Shown here: positions 7,367 through 11,936 of the stretch, in pieces | Numbering within the stretch: the stretch's first letter is position 1 | Layout of the letters: each line of letters opens with the position of its first letter | Assembly (NCBI GenBank): GCA_003454975.1 | Contig: DMST01000189.1 | Coordinates: 37,985-49,920, forward strand | Reading direction: 5' to 3' | DNA length: 11,936 bases | From: Cytophagales bacterium | Lineage (GTDB): Bacteria > Bacteroidota > Bacteroidia > Cytophagales > Cyclobacteriaceae | The notes under the pieces: model-generated | The model's database searches: none | Told to the model about the DNA's origin: nothing | The model's input: the letters and a program-made list of their open reading frames with translations, nothing else | Made by a program: the position numbers and the translations under genes

Positions 7367-7906
7367 ATGAATTTCTGTAGTAACTGTGGCAGTGATGCAC
7401 TCAAATGGGAAATCCCTCTGGGAGACAACCGTCCTCGGTATCAATGCTCCAACTGCGGGACCATCTTTTATCAAAACCCTAAGATCGTAGTAGGATGTCT
7501 GGCCTTATGGGAAGGAAAAGTATTGCTCTGCAAAAGGGGAATTGAACCTAGAAAAGGGTTGTGGAACCTACCCGCTGGATATTTGGAAAATGGCGAGACC
7601 GTAGAGAGTGGTGCCCTTAGGGAACTATGGGAAGAGGCCGGAGCTAAGTTAAAACTATGGCACCAACATACCCTTTACAGTCTTACCCATGTAAATCAGG
7701 TATATATTCATTTCATTGGCGACTTGATAGAAGGAAAACACCATGCAGGAGAAGAAACGCTAGATTCGCAATTATTCGCTCCAGAAGATATTCCATGGTC
7801 TTCTATTGCATTCACCTCTACCGAATTTGCCATCCGCCGATACCTCGAATCAGATACTACACCGGATACCCCCATAGTTCATCTTGGTGAATACATTCCC
7901 AAATAA
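7367..7906 (+). CDS. NUDIX hydrolase with N-terminal zinc ribbon
   Basis: This is a 179-residue cytoplasmic hydrolase expected to cleave a nucleoside diphosphate linked to another group (NDP-X). The N-terminus is a four-cysteine zinc ribbon (Cys4, Cys7, Cys27, Cys30; CSNCG twice). The NUDIX fold follows, with a complete catalytic box of the form G-x5-E-x7-REU-x-EE-x-GU: it starts GYLENGE and ends RELWEEAGAKL (about residues 81-105). The SQPWPFPxS motif that marks NudC NADH/RNA-decapping enzymes is absent after the box, so I do not call it NudC; an ADP-ribose or similar sugar-nucleotide substrate is possible. It is also unlike isopentenyl-diphosphate isomerase, despite sitting 31 bases before a carotenoid gene. 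The operon position suggests co-expression with lycopene cyclase. Confidence 0.88.
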   Translation: MNFCSNCGSDALKWEIPLGDNRPRYQCSNCGTIFYQNPKIVVGCLALWEGKVLLCKRGIEPRKGLWNLPAGYLENGETVESGALRELWEEAGAKLKLWHQHTLYSLTHVNQVYIHFIGDLIEGKHHAGEETLDSQLFAPEDIPWSSIAFTSTEFAIRRYLESDTTPDTPIVHLGEYIPK

Positions 7907-7937
7907 CTATTCTGCACGTAGGTAGTTACCCATTTAC

Positions 7938-9140
7938 ATGACATCTTCAAACACCTCTGGTCTCCACCATTTCGATGTAATCATCGCTGGCACAGGTGCA
8001 GCAGGACTTTCCCTGGCATATGCGATCTCTCAATCAGAAAAACTAAAGGACCTCCAGGTCCTTTTGGTAGACAAAGAACAAAAAGGCACCAATGACCGTA
8101 CTTGGTGTTTTTGGGAAGAGGGTGAAGGCACTTTCGATGATATCCTGCATCACGTTTGGGATAGAGCTCAATTTTATGGTAACAACTTCGAAAAAGAGCT
8201 GGACCTATCCCCCTACCGGTACAAAATGATCCGGAGCGAAGATTTCTACCAAAAGATCATTCAAACCTTAACCAACCAGGATAATTTCACCTGGGTTCAG
8301 GAGCCGATCCAAGAGATAAAGGACCAGCCGGACCGGGCATCGCTAACCACAAAATCAGGAGTTACCTATACCGGCCAGTGGCTATTCAACAGCACCCCCT
8401 TTGGTAGCCCTTCCCCCAACAAAGAGAAGTACAACTATCTATTACAGCATTTTAAAGGGTACGAGATCACGGCCCACCGACCGGTATTCTCCCCTGGCCT
8501 ACCCACCTTCATGGATTTTCGTGTGGAACAAGGAGATGCCAACGATGCCCGCTTTGGCTATATCTTGCCGGACAATGAACAGGAGGCTCTGGTAGAGTAT
8601 ACCGTTTTCTCCCCTGAAACTTGGTCGCAAGAGGCCTATGAAGAAGAGTTACAGGGCTACTTGAAAAGGTTCGTGAATTTGGACCCTGACGAATACACAG
8701 TAAGGAGGGTAGAGTTTGGCGTGATACCCATGACCGACCAATATTTTCCACCCTCGCAAGGAAAGCACGTTATCCAGATAGGCACCTTTGGCGGGCAGAC
8801 CAAGGCTAGTACAGGGTACACGTTCCAAAGAATCCAAAAACATACCCAACGTATCATGAACCAGTGGGAGAAAAAAGGGACCCCTCTGGTAAAATCCTCA
8901 CGTTGGAATCGGCGATTCACCTTTTACGATGCAGTTCTATTGGAAGTAATGCAAAAGGAGTGGGTAAAATCGAGGGATATCTTCACCCGCATTTTTAAAC
9001 GTAACCCAGAAATAAGGGTATTTCGTTTTTTGGATGACTCCACAGATTTCCGAGAAGAAGTAGCCCTTATGAATTCCATGCCCTACCTTCCTTTCTTGCG
9101 AGCAGTTGCTAGCAAACTATTTAAATACACTTTTAGATGA
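7938..9140 (+). CDS. crtY: Lycopene beta-cyclase, CrtY/CrtL-type flavoprotein
   Basis: This 400-residue enzyme cyclises the ends of lycopene to beta-ionone rings, giving gamma- or beta-carotene; family members use FAD in a redox-neutral reaction at the membrane. Visible marks are an N-terminal Rossmann motif DVIIAGTGAAGLSLAY (GxGxxG at 18-23), the cyclase signature DRTWCFWE (53-60), FMDFRVEQ followed by GYILP and LVEYTVFS in the middle, FGVIPMT, and the C-terminal FAD-contact stretch IGTFGGQTKASTGYTF (281-296). These line up by eye with the known Pantoea CrtY (TWSF, IMD, LIED, GALPIT, TTGYS). Length is normal for the Bacteroidota branch. It lies 31 bases after the NUDIX gene and overlaps the next gene by ATGA. 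No other carotenoid genes (crtB, crtI, crtZ) are in the window. Confidence 0.93.
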   Translation: MTSSNTSGLHHFDVIIAGTGAAGLSLAYAISQSEKLKDLQVLLVDKEQKGTNDRTWCFWEEGEGTFDDILHHVWDRAQFYGNNFEKELDLSPYRYKMIRSEDFYQKIIQTLTNQDNFTWVQEPIQEIKDQPDRASLTTKSGVTYTGQWLFNSTPFGSPSPNKEKYNYLLQHFKGYEITAHRPVFSPGLPTFMDFRVEQGDANDARFGYILPDNEQEALVEYTVFSPETWSQEAYEEELQGYLKRFVNLDPDEYTVRRVEFGVIPMTDQYFPPSQGKHVIQIGTFGGQTKASTGYTFQRIQKHTQRIMNQWEKKGTPLVKSSRWNRRFTFYDAVLLEVMQKEWVKSRDIFTRIFKRNPEIRVFRFLDDSTDFREEVALMNSMPYLPFLRAVASKLFKYTFR

Positions 9141-9517
9141 TAAAAATCCAACTAGCAGTAGCTATGGGCCTGCTGCTGATTGCAGGAGGGTGTGCACCCT
9201 CTGGTATAGATTTACCTGATTTTGATGAGCAAGCCTGGAAGGATGACCCACAAGGTTGTCAAGGGGTGAGATTACAGATGCTACCACAGCTAGAGGCAGC
9301 ATGGTCTGATTTGGATGGATCGTCGCAATTGGACGTAGAACGGACCTTAGGCAAGCCAGATCAACATGAGTTGTATCGCCGCAGCCAGAAGTTTTTCATC
9401 TATTATATTTCTCCTGGGCCCAATTGCGCAACGGCTGATGAGGACACTCCCCTCAGAATCCATATCAGATTCAATGCCTTAGGTTTTGCGAACGAGATAG
9501 CCCGTCGCCAGTACTGA
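9137..9517 (+). CDS. Small lipoprotein of unknown function, coupled to crtY
   Basis: This is a 126-residue predicted lipoprotein. A hydrophobic signal ends in the lipobox-like LLIAGGC, with Cys19 as the lipid-modified residue (Ala rather than Leu at -3, an acceptable but weaker form). The mature part has two more cysteines (Cys41 and Cys97) that could pair in the periplasm. The segment around VERTLGKPDQHELYRRSQKF, then FIYYIS, then LRIHIRFNALGFANEI, recalls the short alpha/beta SmpA/OmlA (BamE-like) fold, where a V-x-x-x-LG-x-P helix precedes strands. This is a tentative fold guess, not a family assignment. The start codon overlaps the crtY stop by ATGA, so it is probably translated from the same mRNA. 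Whether it has anything to do with carotenoids is unknown. Confidence 0.75.
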   Translation: MIKIQLAVAMGLLLIAGGCAPSGIDLPDFDEQAWKDDPQGCQGVRLQMLPQLEAAWSDLDGSSQLDVERTLGKPDQHELYRRSQKFFIYYISPGPNCATADEDTPLRIHIRFNALGFANEIARRQY

Positions 9518-9534
9518 TTATTTTACTGGGCTTT

Positions 9535-9545
9535 GCCTAAAAGGC
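9535..9545 (+). terminator. Weak hairpin after the crtY operon, possible terminator
   Basis: A short stem GCCT (9535-9538) with AGGC (9542-9545) and a three-base loop is followed by TTCTTACTTATCCTT. It lies 18 bases after the lipoprotein stop. The stem is only 4 bp and the T-run is interrupted, so it is at best a weak terminator. Confidence 0.25.
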
Positions 9546-9548
9546 TTC

Positions 9549-9595
9549 TTACTTATCCTTAGATTCTTATTTTTACCAACTTAAGGGGTAAGTAA
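9549..9595. repeat. Long imperfect inverted repeat upstream of the HAMP-GAF-PAS gene
   Basis: The left arm TTACTTATCCTTAG (9549-9562) pairs with the right arm CTTAAGGGGTAAGTAA (9580-9595): about 13 pairs with one G-T wobble and one bulged G, around a 17-base AT-rich loop (9563-9579). No T-run follows on either strand, so it is not a standard intrinsic terminator. It lies 49 bases before the ATG at 9645 and fits an operator or a 5' leader structure. Confidence 0.5.
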
Positions 9596-9644
9596 ATATT
9601 ATCCACAGCATTGTTCCCTAAAGAGTTGTAACAGCTGAGCACTT

Positions 9645-11894
9645 ATGAAATTATTCGAAGCGCTATCTACAAGGTTTTCCATACGGCAAATTTTTGGAGG
9701 CTTTATCGCTATATTATCCATCCTATTGTTAACCAATTTTCTCGCATTCAATAGTTTCAATGTTAGTAACAACCAACTTGCACAATATCACCACGCCAAT
9801 TCCCTCTATTACAATCTTTTAAGCCTGTCTCCTCAGGAGCTTACCGAGCAATACCCCAATGAACATTATCGGCAATTGATCATTGAAGCAGAAAAGCACC
9901 TAGAGCTACTCAGTAACGGAGGATATGGTGAATTTCTGGGGAAAGAGATTGAGATTGCCCCTCCACAAGGAGCAGGAAAGCTACCTCTCGAACGTATACA
10001 AGAGCGCTGGCCCACCTATCGAGACGAGTGTCTAATGCTACTCTCTTCTCGAGCAGACAATATTAATGGCAATTTCACTATACCGGTACAGTCAGGTTTA
10101 CCCATCATGTTTGAGCGTATCTCCGGCTATGCTCAAGAATTGCTCACTGTTTCGGATTATATTCTAGTAGAAAAGAAAGATCAACTCCCAACAGCCATTC
10201 TGGTAATTTCGCTCATTGCCATCTTGGTATTCATTCTAATGTTGGTTTTTCTGATGAAGGTAATCCTCAACCCGTTAAAAAACATGGAGAATACTGCAGG
10301 GGAGCTTGCCAAAGGGCATCTTCAGGACCAGATCACCATCGCGGGTAACAACGAGATTGCCAATATTGGTTCTCAGATCAACAAGCTGGCCCAGATGCTA
10401 GAAAACGCCTTGTCTTTCACCAAAAACATGGGACAAGGAAACCTTGATACGGACTATTTGGAAGCTGACGATTCTAATAGTTTAGCGGTAGCTCTCATGG
10501 ACATGCGGACTCAAATGAAATCTGCTGCAGAGGCTGACCGGCAAAGAAACTGGGCTTCTGATGGGCTTGCCAAGTTTGCGGAAATTTTACGTCTGGAATC
10601 CGACGACCTATCCAAACTCGGGTACAATGCGGTATCTAATCTGGTTCGGTATGTAGGCGCACAGCAGGGTTCCATATTTATTGCCACGCAGCAAGATGAT
10701 GAGACCATACTGGAGCAAATTGCCACGTTTGCTTACGACAAACAGAAGTTTCTACAAAAGTCCATTAAGCCAGGCGATGGCATCGTAGGACAGGCTTATC
10801 TAGAAGAAAAACGAATCTATTTGTTAGATATACCAGAAGGGTATCTTGAAATCTCAGCTGGCCTCGGACACATGCCTCCCAAGTGTCTGCTGGTAGTACC
10901 CCTCATCTACAATGAAGAGATTCAAGGCATTGTAGAGATAGCGTCTTTAGAACCTATATCCGACTACAAAGTCGAGTTTGTAGAGTCTGTAGGTGAATCC
11001 ATTGCGGCCAACATATCTACCGTTAAGAACAACGAGCGCACCCGCAATCTATTAGTGAAATCGCAAGAGATCACTGAAAAGATGCGAGTACAGGAGGATG
11101 AAATGCGGCAGAACATGGAGGAGATGCAAAACACCTACCGTGAGATGATCACCGCACAGAAGGATACGGAGCAAAAAGAGGCCAACCTAAATGCGCTCAT
11201 CAACAACACGGAGGATTCTATCGTAACGGTGGACCGTAACTACCGTGTTATGATCATCAATGATGTCTTAAAACGCCGTTATAAGGGAACCCAGTACGAA
11301 GGAATAGACATCGGCCAAAATGTATTGGATACCTTGGGAGCCGTTAGAGAAGAGTGGAAAGGTTATTATGATCGGGCTTTAGCCGGTGAAAGATTAGATT
11401 TCGTAATCAGAAGCACGGTAAATAATGAGGACTCCTTCCGTAGGTATCATATCAACCCTGTACGGAGTTCTGATGGGGATGTAATTGGCTGTTCTGTATT
11501 TTCACGGGACGTGACAGATATGAAGGTTGCTGAAATACAGAATAAGAAACTGATCAGTGATCTTACACAAAAAGACAAGCTATTTGAAGCAGCGTTTTTC
11601 TTCATGGAGGTAGGCCCAGAAAAGCGGATAATTACCATCAACGATCTGGCGGCGATGGAGCTAGGTTACCAACGAGAAGACCTAATCGGCAGAGATATCA
11701 ATGACCTATTCATTAGTCGTGATACCCTAACCGAAGGGCTTTCTACCATGCATAAAGGTGATATTTGGAAGGAGGAGGTAGCTCTGCTAACCAAAGATGG
11801 TAGCAGACTAATGGCCAAGAGTGTATCCACCGCCGTAGTAGACAACGAAACGGAGCGAATTGTAAAGTACATCCTTGTCTTTTATAAGAACTAG
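9645..11894 (+). CDS. Membrane sensor with HAMP, GAF and two PAS domains, no output domain
   Basis: This 749-residue protein has a first membrane helix (about 16-35), an extracytoplasmic region of about 145 residues, a second helix (about 182-205), a HAMP domain (about 206-260), a further helical HAMP-like linker, a GAF domain (about 320-460), a Glu/Gln-rich coiled coil (about 463-515), and two PAS domains (about 515-632 and 644-749). PAS features include INNTEDSIVTVDRNYRVMII, FSRDVTDM, and, in the second, NDLAAMELGYQREDLIGRDI. It resembles the input half of a hybrid kinase or chemoreceptor, but the frame ends just after the second PAS. I see no His-kinase, GGDEF, PP2C or methyl-accepting segment. 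It probably signals by protein contact. The start is the ATG at 9645, with no strong ribosome-binding sequence. Downstream sequence to the edge gives no continuation. Confidence 0.88.
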   Translation: MKLFEALSTRFSIRQIFGGFIAILSILLLTNFLAFNSFNVSNNQLAQYHHANSLYYNLLSLSPQELTEQYPNEHYRQLIIEAEKHLELLSNGGYGEFLGKEIEIAPPQGAGKLPLERIQERWPTYRDECLMLLSSRADNINGNFTIPVQSGLPIMFERISGYAQELLTVSDYILVEKKDQLPTAILVISLIAILVFILMLVFLMKVILNPLKNMENTAGELAKGHLQDQITIAGNNEIANIGSQINKLAQMLENALSFTKNMGQGNLDTDYLEADDSNSLAVALMDMRTQMKSAAEADRQRNWASDGLAKFAEILRLESDDLSKLGYNAVSNLVRYVGAQQGSIFIATQQDDETILEQIATFAYDKQKFLQKSIKPGDGIVGQAYLEEKRIYLLDIPEGYLEISAGLGHMPPKCLLVVPLIYNEEIQGIVEIASLEPISDYKVEFVESVGESIAANISTVKNNERTRNLLVKSQEITEKMRVQEDEMRQNMEEMQNTYREMITAQKDTEQKEANLNALINNTEDSIVTVDRNYRVMIINDVLKRRYKGTQYEGIDIGQNVLDTLGAVREEWKGYYDRALAGERLDFVIRSTVNNEDSFRRYHINPVRSSDGDVIGCSVFSRDVTDMKVAEIQNKKLISDLTQKDKLFEAAFFFMEVGPEKRIITINDLAAMELGYQREDLIGRDINDLFISRDTLTEGLSTMHKGDIWKEEVALLTKDGSRLMAKSVSTAVVDNETERIVKYILVFYKN

Positions 11895-11915
11895 GCACAG
11901 GATCTTCCATAATAG

Positions 11916-11936
11916 AAAAGCCCCGACCTTGTTGTT
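11916..11936 (+). terminator. Left arm of a possible terminator cut by the window edge
   Basis: About 20 bases after the sensor stop, GAAAAGCCCCGACC begins what looks like the left arm of a GC-rich hairpin whose complement would have to lie beyond the edge. The A-run before the GC block is typical of bidirectional terminators. It cannot be confirmed from this window. Confidence 0.3.

Noticed and set aside
7367..7906. NudC (NADH pyrophosphatase/decapping) or isopentenyl-diphosphate isomerase identity for the NUDIX gene
   Set aside because: The zinc ribbon suggested NudC, but the SQPWPFPxS motif is missing; the crtY neighbour suggested IPP isomerase, but that family lacks this zinc ribbon and has a different active-site pattern.
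1..11936. Mobile element, CRISPR array, tRNA/rRNA or defence system
   Set aside because: No transposase or integrase, no regular short repeats with spacers, no cloverleaf or rRNA segment, and no toxin, nuclease or defence domain was seen in any plausible gene.

Overview
The window looks like a piece of a Bacteroidota chromosome, most likely a member of the Cytophagales or a relative. That call rests on several things: a Bacteroidota-style FAD lycopene cyclase, a TPR/transmembrane/SpoIIE-type phosphatase, a short two-helix NtrY-like kinase paired with an NtrC-type regulator, near-absence of strong Shine-Dalgarno sequences, and promoter-like TA-n-n-TTG boxes instead of the E. coli consensus. 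It is dense, ordinary chromosomal coding sequence. I see no rRNA, tRNA, CRISPR array, insertion sequence or phage gene, and no gene-free stretch longer than about 170 bases.

Layout. Bases 1-2390 hold a two-component pair: a sigma-54-dependent response regulator whose receiver domain lies off the left edge, and a membrane histidine kinase joined to it by an ATGA overlap. Bases 2522-4390 encode a protein with a signal peptide, TPRs, a membrane helix and a cytoplasmic PP2C/SpoIIE phosphatase domain. Bases 4532-6274 encode a secreted protein made almost entirely of about five (perhaps six) Ig-like repeats with an OmpL47-like pattern. A single minus-strand gene, 6341-7201, encodes an orphan periplasmic solute-binding-like protein, and its terminator hairpin sits right behind the stop of the repeat protein. 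Bases 7367-9517 form a probable three-gene operon: zinc-ribbon NUDIX hydrolase, lycopene cyclase (crtY), and a small lipoprotein that overlaps crtY by ATGA. Bases 9645-11894 encode a 749-residue membrane sensor (extracytoplasmic domain, HAMP, GAF, two PAS) that has no recognisable output domain.

How the genes may work together. The first two genes are a cognate sensor/regulator pair. The phosphatase and the HAMP-GAF-PAS-PAS protein are further signal-transduction proteins with no partner in view, so they probably act on components encoded elsewhere. The crtY operon points to a carotenoid-producing, pigmented organism. The repeat protein, the solute-binding protein and the lipoprotein are exported. 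Nothing links all of these into one pathway. No clearly new multi-gene system is visible; the best leads are the output-less sensor, the periplasmic-TPR phosphatase, the unknown lipoprotein coupled to crtY, and a long inverted repeat ahead of the sensor gene.
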